Shown: positions 1-6,208 of the stretch, piece by piece
How the letters are laid out: the number at the start of each line of letters is the position of its first letter
Numbering within the stretch: the first letter of the stretch is position 1
Assembly: GCA_002393865.1 (NCBI GenBank)
Contig: DGUD01000007.1
Coordinates: forward strand, 1-10,752
Source of the DNA: Treponema sp. UBA4319
GTDB lineage: Bacteria > Spirochaetota > Spirochaetia > Treponematales > Treponemataceae
Reading direction: 5' to 3'
Length of the DNA stretch: 10,752 nucleotides
Position numbers and translations under genes: made by a program
The notes under the pieces: model-generated
Databases searched by the model: none
What the model was told of the DNA's origin: nothing
Seen by the model: only the letters and a program-made list of their open reading frames with translations

Positions 1-113
1 TGAGATGTATTTTATCTGAATACGGACGCGGTATTGGAAAATTATGTAAACTGTTTTAAAATGATTTTCTTTTTTATGCTACCAAAGCCAAGGATTCAAC
101 ATAAAAAATGCGC
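1..113 (+). repeat. Direct repeat, left copy (113 bp visible)
   Basis: These 113 bases recur in the same orientation at the right end of the window, with six substitutions (positions 21, 34, 43, 60, 83 and 96 of this copy), so about 95% identity and no gaps. Both copies run to a window edge, so the full unit is longer than what can be seen. The copy opens with a possible 19-codon reading frame ending TAA at 57-59. Three of the six differences change residues in it, so it does not look protein-coding. The right part of this copy flows into the long palindrome at 87-221. This is probably a dispersed intergenic repeat; a flank of a larger mobile unit is possible but unproven. Confidence 0.9.
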
Positions 114-221
114 GGAAGCGGAAAAACGCCCGGGCTGCCATTTGCAAAGCGAAGCGTGCAACCGGCAGTCCGGGTGTTTTCCACTGGGAGCGCATTTTTG
201 TTTTCATGCTGAATCCCTGGC
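87..221. repeat. Long imperfect palindrome (MITE/REP-like candidate)
   Basis: The left arm (about 87-146) pairs with the reverse complement of the right arm (about 157-221) around a short loop at 147-156. Matching blocks read inward are GCCAAGGATTCAACAT against GCCAGGGATTCAGCAT, AAAAATGCGC in both arms, GGAAAAACGCCCGG against GGAAAACACCCGG, CTGCC against its complement GGCAG, and TTGCA against TGCAA. There are small insertions (about 5 nt) and several transitions. The structure is far longer than a terminator stem and has no flanking U-run. It overlaps the left direct repeat. No protein is credible in either direction here. The best guess is a non-autonomous dispersed element or REP-type sequence. 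Confidence 0.7.
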
Positions 222-390
222 AAGCGCCGCCGTTTCCGCACATTTTCCCCGTACTGCATCCCGTTTTCCTTCAGCATGGGAGCAAGAAAATGCGCCCCGG
301 CTGAAACCAAGTATTTTTCGCACATTTTAAGATAAAACACACCTTACATCGAAGCCCCGCCCTTCCCTCCACGCCTTCCCGCCCACCCCC
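222..390. other. Intergenic tail with further copies of the short repeat motif
   Basis: No gene is seen here. At 270-295 there is a third copy of the motif TTCA[GA]CAT followed by a variable A/G-rich spacer and AAAATGCGC. The other two copies are at 95-113 (same strand) and 190-214 (opposite strand). The ten bases CGCACATTTT occur twice, at 237-246 and 319-328. The stretch therefore looks like degenerate relics of one repeat family rather than leader sequence of the downstream gene. Confidence 0.55.
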
Positions 391-419
391 TTGACAGGCG
401 CAGAGCTTTCAGTCAGAAT
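391..419 (+). promoter_or_regulatory. Predicted promoter of rsgA
   Basis: A perfect TTGACA (391-396) is followed after 17 bases by CAGAAT (414-419, 4 of 6 to TATAAT). Transcription would begin near 425-427, only about five bases before the ATG at 431. No Shine-Dalgarno lies in front of that ATG, so a near-leaderless mRNA is predicted. Confidence 0.55.
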
Positions 420-430
420 TCAATTGATTT

Positions 431-1393
431 ATGCAGGGACTGATTCTTAACGGCAGCAAAAATGTTTTCGAAGTCGAATGTGACGACGCCATCACACGTG
501 ACTGCTCCATCAAGGGCAAAATCCTGAAGACGGATAGCGGCTACTACAACCCGCTCGCGCCCGGCGACATCGTGGAGCTAGACGACGCCACGCTGGAGGA
601 AGACAAGGGGCAGATTACCGCCCTCGTGCCGCGCAGGAACGAATACGTGCGCTGGAACATAAAACGTCGGCTCCCGCAGCTGCTGGCGGCAAACCTCGAC
701 TACCTGCTCATCGTGACGACCCCCGACCAGCCGCCGTTCCGGCCGCGCTTTATCGACCGCGCAATCGCGCAGGCCGAATACGAGAAGATAACGCCGGTCA
801 TCGTCTGCAACAAGTATGACATCCCCGCCGCCCAGGACGACGAGCTACAGGAACGGCTGCACATCTGGGAGAACATCGGCTACACGGTGCTGCGGCTGAG
901 CGCAAAGACCGGGGAAGGCATGATGGAGCTGGCGGAGCTGCTGTCAAACAAGCTCACCGCGCTCGTGGGGCAGAGCGGCGTGGGAAAAAGCTCCATCATC
1001 AACGTGCTGGACAACAACGTGGTGCTCAAGACGGGCAGCCTCAGCCAGAAATACGGGCGCGGCTGCCACACCACAACCAAAGGCTCGCTCATGCACATCA
1101 AGGTTGACGAGGCGCTCACCGGCGGTATACGCGGTGTCACCGCCAACATCATAGACACGCCGGGAGTCAGGAGGTTCCTGCTGCACGATATCTCGGCGGA
1201 AAACCTCGCGCTCTACTTCCGCGAATTCGTGCCGTTCCTCGGCAAATGCGCATACGGCATGAGCTGCTCGCACCTGTCGGAACGCGACTGCGCCGTAAAG
1301 CAGGCGGTGGAGGAAGGGCACATCAGCAGGGAGCGCTACGAAAGCTGGCAGCGCATACAGGAGGAGCTCCGCACGGGAAGCTTTGAGGACTAG
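431..1393 (+). CDS. rsgA: Ribosome small-subunit-dependent GTPase A (RsgA/YjeQ)
   Basis: The 320-residue product is a circularly permuted GTPase that acts in late 30S ribosomal subunit maturation in the cytoplasm; its GTP hydrolysis is stimulated by the 30S subunit. An N-terminal OB-fold region (about 1-75) is followed by the permuted G motifs: G4 NKYD at 127-130, G5 SAKTG at 157-161, G1 GQSGVGKSS at 180-188, the switch HTTT at 213-216 and G3 DTPG at 242-245. The C-terminal zinc site has the family spacing, Cys273-x5-Cys279-x-His281-x5-Cys287. Length is normal for the family. All key residues are present, so the enzyme should be active. The gene stands alone on this strand. It converges with the pseudouridine synthase gene across a 33-bp gap in which I see no terminator hairpin. 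The ATG lacks a ribosome site, matching the near-leaderless promoter. Confidence 0.97.
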   Translation: MQGLILNGSKNVFEVECDDAITRDCSIKGKILKTDSGYYNPLAPGDIVELDDATLEEDKGQITALVPRRNEYVRWNIKRRLPQLLAANLDYLLIVTTPDQPPFRPRFIDRAIAQAEYEKITPVIVCNKYDIPAAQDDELQERLHIWENIGYTVLRLSAKTGEGMMELAELLSNKLTALVGQSGVGKSSIINVLDNNVVLKTGSLSQKYGRGCHTTTKGSLMHIKVDEALTGGIRGVTANIIDTPGVRRFLLHDISAENLALYFREFVPFLGKCAYGMSCSHLSERDCAVKQAVEEGHISRERYESWQRIQEELRTGSFED

Positions 1394-1426
1394 GGCAGCT
1401 GGCGCCGGGCGGCAGGCAAGGCTCCG

Positions 1427-2386
1427 CTAAGCTTCCGGCACAAAGCCCGGCGGCAACGGCGCCTCCACGCAGACGATATGCCCGTCTACCGGATAGGGAA
1501 ATTCCAGGCGGAAGGCGTGGAGCATGAGCCTGCTGCCCCACGCAGGATTGCCTTCCCTGCCGCCATACAGCGTGTCGCCCACAATCGGCAGCCCGGAAAG
1601 CGAAAGATGCGTGCGAATCTGATGCGTCCGGCCGGTCAGAGGGAACGCCTCCACGTAGAAGCAGCCCCCCTGCCGCCCGATGACGTGAAAATCCGTGCGG
1701 GCGCGCTGGCCGCCCCTGTGCTCCGGCACGGCACCCATGCGGCACGGCGCGGATTTGGGGCTTAGCCGCCCGATACTCGCATCCACGGAAAAACGTTCCG
1801 GCGGCGCGGCACGCCCGTCCGCCGTACAGACCACGCGGTAGGTCTTGCGGGCGCTGTGCTGCTCGAACATATCGTGCACCGGGGCATTCGCCGTGCGCGA
1901 CTTCGTAAAGAGCAGGACGCCGCTCGTAGCGCGGTCAAGCCGGTGCATGATGCCCGCATACGGCGGGTTCCTGAGCGACGGATTTTTCTTCCACAAATAA
2001 TCCACGACAGCCTGATGCATGTTCGCCCTTCCTTCCACGATAGTCTCCTCCGTCGGAAGGAAAGGAGGCTTGTTCACCACGATAAGCAGCTCATCCTCAA
2101 AGAGCACGTCTTTCCCGCCCAGCTCAAAGCATATATCGTCCGGCTGCCGCTCAAAAAAGAATTTGTCTTTGTCCAGCAGCGCCTCCACGCGGCTGCCACG
2201 GCGCAGCGCAAAGGCGGGAATGCGGCGCTGCACGCCGTCAACCCGCACCGCGCCCGCAACGATGAGCCTGCGTATCTTACTGTTCGACATGGAGCCGGCA
2301 GAATCCCCCAGCGCGCCCGGCAGCTGCCTGCGCAGGAACACATCCAGCCGCAGCGGCTCCTGCACATCCCAGCAGAGCAGCTCCAT
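1427..2386 (-). CDS. RluA-family RNA pseudouridine synthase
   Basis: The 319-residue enzyme should isomerise specific uridines in rRNA or tRNA to pseudouridine; which uridine cannot be read from the sequence. An S4-like RNA-binding segment occupies about 12-70, with a KIRRLIVAGAVRVDG-like stretch near 37-51. The catalytic domain follows, with NKPP at 105-108, the signature HRLD at 148-151 (Asp151 is the expected catalytic residue), GVLLF at 156-160, GRTHQIR at 252-258 and the late family motif GDTLYGG ending at 276. Length and order are normal for RluA/RluC/RluD-type proteins. Its ATG overlaps the stop of the upstream peptidase gene by one base (TGATG), so translation is probably coupled. AAGG lies seven bases before the start. 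Confidence 0.93.
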   Translation of the reverse strand: MELLCWDVQEPLRLDVFLRRQLPGALGDSAGSMSNSKIRRLIVAGAVRVDGVQRRIPAFALRRGSRVEALLDKDKFFFERQPDDICFELGGKDVLFEDELLIVVNKPPFLPTEETIVEGRANMHQAVVDYLWKKNPSLRNPPYAGIMHRLDRATSGVLLFTKSRTANAPVHDMFEQHSARKTYRVVCTADGRAAPPERFSVDASIGRLSPKSAPCRMGAVPEHRGGQRARTDFHVIGRQGGCFYVEAFPLTGRTHQIRTHLSLSGLPIVGDTLYGGREGNPAWGSRLMLHAFRLEFPYPVDGHIVCVEAPLPPGFVPEA

Positions 2387-3285
2387 CAGAAGGCCTTTGC
2401 CCCGGCAAGCGTCTGCAGGATATTGTGCATCACGCGGAAGCTCCCCGGCGTAAGGGACGCCTCGTCATCCTTGGGGCTGTGGAAGAGGCGCCAGGTAAGC
2501 GGCAGCCGCTCCTTGTAGGAATAATCGGGGATGTGCTCCTCCATACGCTTCTTCTTGCCGGACTCCCGGTTCATCACGGCGTCGGCAAGCCCCTTGTTCT
2601 TGTTCAGCTCGCGGGCATAGAGCGACGCCTCGTCGGCGGGAAGCATCGTGATTGCCACCGCAGGGATGCCGCAGGCAAGGAAAGAGGCGTTGTCGCTGTA
2701 CGGCACCGGCAGGCTCATCCAGCGGCCGGGACTCGCACGCCGCAGCAGCTCCTCCGTCCTGCCGAACAAATCCTTGAACGCGGACATAAAACGGGGCGAC
2801 ACATCCGGGGGAATGGCCGTATTGGAGAGCACCGGAATCTCGCCCCGCCCGCAGGCATCAAAGACATACACGTCGTCGTTGGTAATGCCGAGCCTGCGGA
2901 ACACGCTCGCCAGCCCGAACGCCCCCTGCTCGCTCACGCCGGTGTTCCAGCCCAGCTCTTCGCCGTCGGTAAAAAAAATGCGCACGTTGTGGAACTGGGG
3001 CCAGTCCTTCAGCTCTGCCGCCCATTGCATCAGCTGCCAGTCCGCGGCACTGTTGTCGTTCGCGCCGGGGCTGCCTTCCACCCGGTCATAGTGGGCGATG
3101 ACAGTCTTTATCCTGAACTGGGGATTGTAGGCAGAGGCGCCGAACTGCACGAGGATGTGGTTCTTGCCGTCTATGGGAACGACGGCTGTCTTGACGCCGA
3201 GCTCGCCAAGGTAACGCCTGATAAAGGCGCAGCGGTCGGTGTCAGGAGCGATATACTCAGAAAATGCGGGTGGCAGAAAACTCAT
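2386..3285 (-). CDS. M28-like zinc metallopeptidase, cytoplasmic
   Basis: The 299-residue protein has the M28 aminopeptidase-type metal ligands in order: His65 in HYDRVEGSPGANDNSA, bridging Asp77, Glu109/Glu110 in FFTDGEELGW (general base and ligand), Asp143 in VFDACGRGE and a late His269 in LFHSPKDD. SDN at 197-199 fits the PYSDNASF substrate-site loop common in the family. No signal peptide or membrane segment is seen, unlike many M28 enzymes, so a cytoplasmic peptidase or amidohydrolase-like role is more likely; the substrate is unknown. AGAAGGG sits directly before the ATG as a ribosome site. The gene lies 44 bp downstream of the XRE regulator and overlaps the pseudouridine synthase by one base, so it is the middle gene of a likely three-gene unit. 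Confidence 0.85.
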   Translation of the reverse strand: MSFLPPAFSEYIAPDTDRCAFIRRYLGELGVKTAVVPIDGKNHILVQFGASAYNPQFRIKTVIAHYDRVEGSPGANDNSAADWQLMQWAAELKDWPQFHNVRIFFTDGEELGWNTGVSEQGAFGLASVFRRLGITNDDVYVFDACGRGEIPVLSNTAIPPDVSPRFMSAFKDLFGRTEELLRRASPGRWMSLPVPYSDNASFLACGIPAVAITMLPADEASLYARELNKNKGLADAVMNRESGKKKRMEEHIPDYSYKERLPLTWRLFHSPKDDEASLTPGSFRVMHNILQTLAGAKAF

Positions 3286-3329
3286 ACCCTTCTATAATCG
3301 GCAGAGCCGCCCGCAAAAGCCACTGCAAA

Positions 3330-3713
3330 TTACAGCAGCGGCGGCGTGTACGGCTGTCCGGCACCAAGCCCGCGGAGCAGAGCCTCCATCCGGTTCAGCC
3401 GCGCATTGATGTCGGAAAGCTGCCCCTCGATGTTCTGCCGCAGCAGCAGGACAGTCGCATTCGCCTGCTCATAGTTCACCTCATGGGCATAGCCGCCGAA
3501 AAGCATCGCAGGAGAAACGCCCAGCTCGCGGGACAGCCGCCCGATGAGCGGGGCGGAAGCAAACTGCCCCCCGGTCTCAATGACCGACAGGTGCTTCTGG
3601 GAGATTTTTATCCGCTCGGAAAGCTGCTCCTGAGTCAGCCCCGCACGCTTCCTGTACTTCCGCACATTCCTACCAAACAGTTCCGGTATGCCCTCAGCCT
3701 CTTCTTCGCCCAT
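3330..3713 (-). CDS. XRE-family helix-turn-helix transcriptional regulator
   Basis: The 127-residue protein has a Cro/CI-type DNA-binding domain at about 12-73. This includes NVRKYRKRAGLTQEQLSERI with the recognition helix around KISQKHLSVIETG, followed by the usual hydrophobic closing helix (LIGRLSRELGVSPAMLF). The remaining 79-115 are predicted to be a long amphipathic helix (VLLLRQNIEGQLSDINARLNRM region) that could drive dimerisation. There is no sensor domain and no adjacent toxin gene, so a toxin-antitoxin role is not supported. It is the first gene of the minus-strand unit. No Shine-Dalgarno precedes the ATG. A CATAAT box lies 8 bp upstream, which would give an almost leaderless transcript. 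Targets are unknown; the palindromes at 3760-3777, 3975-3992 and 4031-4047 are candidates. Confidence 0.9.
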   Translation of the reverse strand: MGEEEAEGIPELFGRNVRKYRKRAGLTQEQLSERIKISQKHLSVIETGGQFASAPLIGRLSRELGVSPAMLFGGYAHEVNYEQANATVLLLRQNIEGQLSDINARLNRMEALLRGLGAGQPYTPPLL

Positions 3714-3721
3714 ACAGCACT

Positions 3722-3750
3722 ATTATGAACGCAAAGCCCTTCCATAAAAA
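3722..3750 (-). promoter_or_regulatory. Possible promoter of the XRE regulator
   Basis: On the minus strand CATAAT (3727-3722, 5 of 6) follows TTTTTA (3750-3745, a weak 3 of 6) at 17 bp. Transcription would start near 3715, two bases before the ATG. The -35 box is poor, so this call depends mostly on the -10 box and on the missing ribosome site. Confidence 0.35.
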
Positions 3751-3759
3751 CCACTAATC

Positions 3760-3777
3760 AAGTAATATATATACCTT
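3760..3777. promoter_or_regulatory. AT-rich imperfect palindrome upstream of the XRE gene
   Basis: AAGTAATATATATACCTT is an 18-bp sequence with seven of nine base pairs symmetric. It lies about 45-65 bp upstream of the regulator's ATG, where an autoregulatory operator could sit. Its AT-rich core makes chance symmetry easy, so the call is weak. Confidence 0.3.
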
Positions 3778-3974
3778 AAAACACCAGAAAACACCGTAGC
3801 CTTTGCATTTCCGTCCGCATTCTATTACCAATCAAGAGGAATTCCCTTCCCACGCACGGAGAAGCTGCCCCGACAAACGCCCCTCCCGCACGGCGCCCGC
3901 TCTTTGCGCGGGGGCGACGTACCATGCAGTCAATATGCAGACAGTGCCTTATAACAAGTACCGAGAAGGAAGTC
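3778..3974. other. Intergenic stretch without a recognisable gene
   Basis: This is the left part of the 393-bp gap between the divergent XRE and nucleotidyltransferase genes. It contains a GC-rich imperfect hairpin around 3890-3920 (GCGCCCGC ... GCGGGGGC, with extra Gs) without a U-run. The open frame on the plus strand has no ribosome site and no protein-like composition. Nothing else is seen. Confidence 0.4.
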
Positions 3975-3992
3975 AAAATTTCCCGAAATTTT
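3975..3992. promoter_or_regulatory. Perfect palindrome upstream of the nucleotidyltransferase -35 box
   Basis: AAAATTTC-CC-GAAATTTT has two perfect 8-bp arms around a 2-bp centre. It ends seven bases before the predicted -35 box, a usual position for an activator site or an auxiliary operator. A looser AAGG/CCTT pair outside the arms extends the symmetry with a bulge. Confidence 0.55.
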
Positions 3993-3999
3993 CCTTGCC

Positions 4000-4028
4000 T
4001 TTATATGCAAAAAACAGTACTTTATAAT
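4000..4028 (+). promoter_or_regulatory. Predicted promoter of the nucleotidyltransferase gene
   Basis: TTTATA (4000-4005, 4 of 6) and a perfect TATAAT (4023-4028) are separated by 17 bp. Transcription would start near 4035, giving a leader of about 72 nt to the ATG at 4107. Confidence 0.6.
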
Positions 4029-4030
4029 GA

Positions 4031-4047
4031 TTTGGTAACCTACCAAA
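4031..4047. promoter_or_regulatory. Operator-like palindrome over the transcription start
   Basis: TTTGGTA-ACC-TACCAAA has perfect 7-bp arms around a 3-bp centre. It begins two bases after the -10 box and covers the predicted start of transcription, the classic place for a repressor site. A single half-site TACCAAA occurs at 3671-3677, inside the start of the XRE gene. Confidence 0.6.
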
Positions 4048-4076
4048 TGGAAGGCTTGGGGCATAATCTAAATGAG

Positions 4077-4101
4077 GATGCATAAGTGCATCAAAAAGGA
4101 G
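4077..4101 (+). promoter_or_regulatory. Leader hairpin and ribosome site that set the 4107 start
   Basis: GATGCA (4077-4082) and TGCATC (4087-4092) form a perfect 6-bp stem with loop TAAG. Four bases later AAGGAG (4096-4101) lies five bases before ATG 4107. A GTG at 4086 in the same frame lies inside the hairpin and has no ribosome site of its own, so 4107 is the better start. The stem could modulate access of the ribosome. Confidence 0.6.
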
Positions 4102-4106
4102 TCTTT

Positions 4107-5027
4107 ATGTCGTATGATTATGTTCCCAAAAAGGAATTTACCCCTTATTCAATCTTCTGCTCATCCAAAACGAACCAGCTGAAACAAGCCCTCAAGAAAA
4201 AAGGCATAGCCTGTACTTTCTATTGTATAGGCAGCTATGCGAGAAACATGGTAACTCGGAACGGCAATGCACCATTTGATTTGGATTACAACCTTGAAAT
4301 CGAGGGGGAAATCCCAAAGGAATTTTCTGATTTACAGAAGCTCAAGAACCTCGTGCGTTCAGAGATGGACTCGCTGATAGAAAAAGATAAAAACTATTCT
4401 TTCGGAAAGGACTCGACATCAGCTATTACCTATATCTTGCATAAAAAGGACAGTAATATCGTAGACTTTTCCTTTGATATCGGCATTGTAAGCCGGAATA
4501 AAGAAGGAAACCTACAAAGGCTCATCCATGATAAGCACAAGAATCGTCTTTTATGGAACGAAGCTGTAGATTCTAAAGAAACCGAAAAACGAGCAAAAGA
4601 ACTGAAACTTGCCGGACACACCGATGAAATAAAGTCTGTATATTTGACAAAGAAAAACCTCTACCTGCAAAAGGGTACTATCGAAGAGCACCCTTCGTTC
4701 AATGTGTATATCGAAACCATCAATGAGCTTTATTATAAGCACTTTTGCAAGAAGGGAGCGAAACAACCAAATCATGCAAGCAAAAAATCATCCCTGCAAG
4801 CATATTTGTCCAAGGTAAATCAAACAAATGCTTCCATGTACATAAACGTTTTCAAGCAGAAAGGATGGATTCCAGATTTCGAGTTTTCTTGGGAAAACAC
4901 GTATGAAAACGGAATCGCATACTGGAGCTGCTCTGAAAAGAAATCAAGGCTCAAATCTGAAAAAATGCGGAACAAGAGAGCCTCAAAAAGGTCTGTTGCT
5001 TATAAAATTATCCAATCCCTAAAATAA
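4107..5027 (+). CDS. Orphan nucleotidyltransferase-fold protein (Pol beta-like), function unknown
   Basis: The 306-residue protein has the hallmark of the DNA-polymerase-beta nucleotidyltransferase fold: Gly42-Ser43 in CIGSYARN, then Asp58-x-Asp60 in FDLDYN, and a third acidic strand IVDFSFDIG (Asp120 or Asp124). This triad suggests an active metal-dependent nucleotidyl transfer enzyme. The rest (130-306) is a helical, Lys-rich region ending in a strongly basic tail (278-306) that may bind RNA or DNA. I do not recognise the family closely. It is not a clear CD-NTase, poly(A) polymerase or aminoglycoside enzyme, and no CBASS effector, HEPN partner or antitoxin lies beside it. The gene is visibly more AT-rich than rsgA or the transglutaminase gene, which suggests acquisition. 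The start was chosen by the AAGGAG five bases upstream. Palindromes around the promoter point to tight regulation. Confidence 0.75.
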   Translation: MSYDYVPKKEFTPYSIFCSSKTNQLKQALKKKGIACTFYCIGSYARNMVTRNGNAPFDLDYNLEIEGEIPKEFSDLQKLKNLVRSEMDSLIEKDKNYSFGKDSTSAITYILHKKDSNIVDFSFDIGIVSRNKEGNLQRLIHDKHKNRLLWNEAVDSKETEKRAKELKLAGHTDEIKSVYLTKKNLYLQKGTIEEHPSFNVYIETINELYYKHFCKKGAKQPNHASKKSSLQAYLSKVNQTNASMYINVFKQKGWIPDFEFSWENTYENGIAYWSCSEKKSRLKSEKMRNKRASKRSVAYKIIQSLK

Positions 5028-5054
5028 AGCTGATTCCGGCAAAAGACTTAAGAA

Positions 5055-5096
5055 TCCTCAAGCAGAAGAAGCAGATGCCCCCCCCCTGCTTGAGGA
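5055..5096. terminator. Hairpin between convergent genes, probable bidirectional terminator
   Basis: TCCTCAAGCAG (5055-5065) and CTGCTTGAGGA (5086-5096) are perfectly complementary 11-bp arms with a 20-nt loop. It lies between the stops of the nucleotidyltransferase (5027) and the repeat protein (5106). U-rich tracts on either side are weak (TTTATTTCTTCTT on the plus side, TTCTTAAGTCTTTT on the minus side). A run of nine Cs (5078-5086) sits in the loop and enters the stem. Confidence 0.6.
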
Positions 5097-5105
5097 CTGG
5101 AGAAT

Positions 5106-6182
5106 TTATTTCTTCTTGAACACATCGGAAACCTGGTCATACGAGCCGGACTTCCCGATATCAACGGTTGTAAAGAACAAGCGGAGCCCGCTTTCCGAAA
5201 TCAAATTATTCAAGCTCTGACCTGTACTGCTGCCATAGTCATTTCTTCTGTTATACTTATTGGTCGTGGGACCGAATACGTATACAGAAAGAGCCGCCGT
5301 GATGTCAGATTGCCGGGAAAGCATGTCGCGCAGCCTGCTTGACAGGACAGACGTTGACAAGTCGCCTTTCGGGAAATCCTGCAGCAGGACAAGGACAAAG
5401 GCCTCCGCCCTCGTAAGCTTATTCTTTTCGACCACCTTGTCTATGGAATCCGTCATCGCCTTGTAGGAGTCATACGAGTCCTTTTTTGAAATTCCCAGTT
5501 TCTTAGCCTCGTCATACTCGGAAAATGTGACAAAACCTGCATTCTGGGCGGTACGATACTCTTCAGCACGCTTGAAACCGGCTTTTTGAGCAGACTCCCA
5601 CTCATCCTTCGTTTGAAAACCAGCTTTCGTATAAGTACAGTATATATCATAATCTTCAAACGAAGGATATCCAAGTTTTTTTGCCTCATAATAATCCTCG
5701 GATTTTTTAGAAAAGAAACCAAGTTTGTAGGCATCACGAGCATCCTCGATAGAACGAAAGTGATTATTAGAATACCAGTAATAAAAATCAGATCTCTCTA
5801 TGCCAAGCTTCTGTGCATTGTAAAAATCTTTGCCACTCCTAAACTTGTTTGACAATCCAGCTTTGCAATCTGCTATAGTACTATAGTCGCCTATCGAGAA
5901 GGAAAAATAAGTGCCGTCTGCCACAATAAAAACAGTATTCTTTATGTTCGTTTCACCAGAACTATAATTATAATTTTTTGCTTCTTCAGTTTTGCTCACA
6001 CGGTATATAACAGAAACCTGATAGTCGTCTATCATAGCTTCAAAATCCTCAATATTCTGTACTGCAATGAGCGGAACATTAGTCACGGAAGTGACATCGA
6101 CATACCGCACGGCAAACACTGGTGCAGAGATTATAAAAAAACTTAGCAGGAACAAAAGCTTTCCATACTGACACAATTTCAT
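5106..6182 (-). CDS. Exported protein with tandem 14-17-residue helical repeats
   Basis: The 358-residue protein begins with a signal peptide (1-24, hydrophobic LLFLLSFFIISA, cleavage after PVFA). Residues 25-100 are a beta-rich domain. About 113-220 hold some seven degenerate repeats on the plan A-x-K-[LA]-G-[FIY], a few residues, then acidic-acidic-[YFW]. Examples are AQKLGIERSDF, AKKLGYPSFEDY, AQKAGFKRAEEY, AQNAGFVTFSEY and AKKLGISKKDSY. The C-terminal 233-358 is unrecognised. The start at 6182 was preferred to an upstream in-frame ATG (6212) that would put ten residues ahead of the signal peptide. A GTG at 6188 with GGAGG four bases upstream is an alternative giving two more residues. The gene follows the CAP gene by 26 bp, last in the operon. 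The AT-rich middle differs from its GC-rich partners. Function unknown; a protein-binding scaffold in the periplasm is a guess. Confidence 0.85.
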   Translation of the reverse strand: MKLCQYGKLLFLLSFFIISAPVFAVRYVDVTSVTNVPLIAVQNIEDFEAMIDDYQVSVIYRVSKTEEAKNYNYSSGETNIKNTVFIVADGTYFSFSIGDYSTIADCKAGLSNKFRSGKDFYNAQKLGIERSDFYYWYSNNHFRSIEDARDAYKLGFFSKKSEDYYEAKKLGYPSFEDYDIYCTYTKAGFQTKDEWESAQKAGFKRAEEYRTAQNAGFVTFSEYDEAKKLGISKKDSYDSYKAMTDSIDKVVEKNKLTRAEAFVLVLLQDFPKGDLSTSVLSSRLRDMLSRQSDITAALSVYVFGPTTNKYNRRNDYGSSTGQSLNNLISESGLRLFFTTVDIGKSGSYDQVSDVFKKK

Positions 6183-6208
6183 TGACACATATCCTCCGTG
6201 CATTTCCT

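Noticed and set aside
34..340. Two overlapping open frames on opposite strands in the left repeat block
   Set aside because: They lie over the palindrome and repeats, have no ribosome site, and their residue makeup follows the repeat arms. They are not credible genes.
1394..1426. Terminator between the convergent rsgA and pseudouridine synthase genes
   Set aside because: The 33-bp gap is GC-rich but shows no stem of useful length and no T-run in either direction.
2425..3297. Long plus-strand frame (290 codons) opposite the peptidase gene
   Set aside because: It mirrors the GC-rich peptidase gene and has a His/Arg/Gly-rich composition with no domain. It is a shadow of the real gene with zinc-ligand motifs on the other strand.
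3330..5027. XRE regulator plus nucleotidyltransferase as a toxin-antitoxin or CBASS-like pair
   Set aside because: The genes are divergent, 393 bp apart and of different base composition. No effector, HEPN protein or antitoxin with matched spacing is present. Only a regulatory link is left open.
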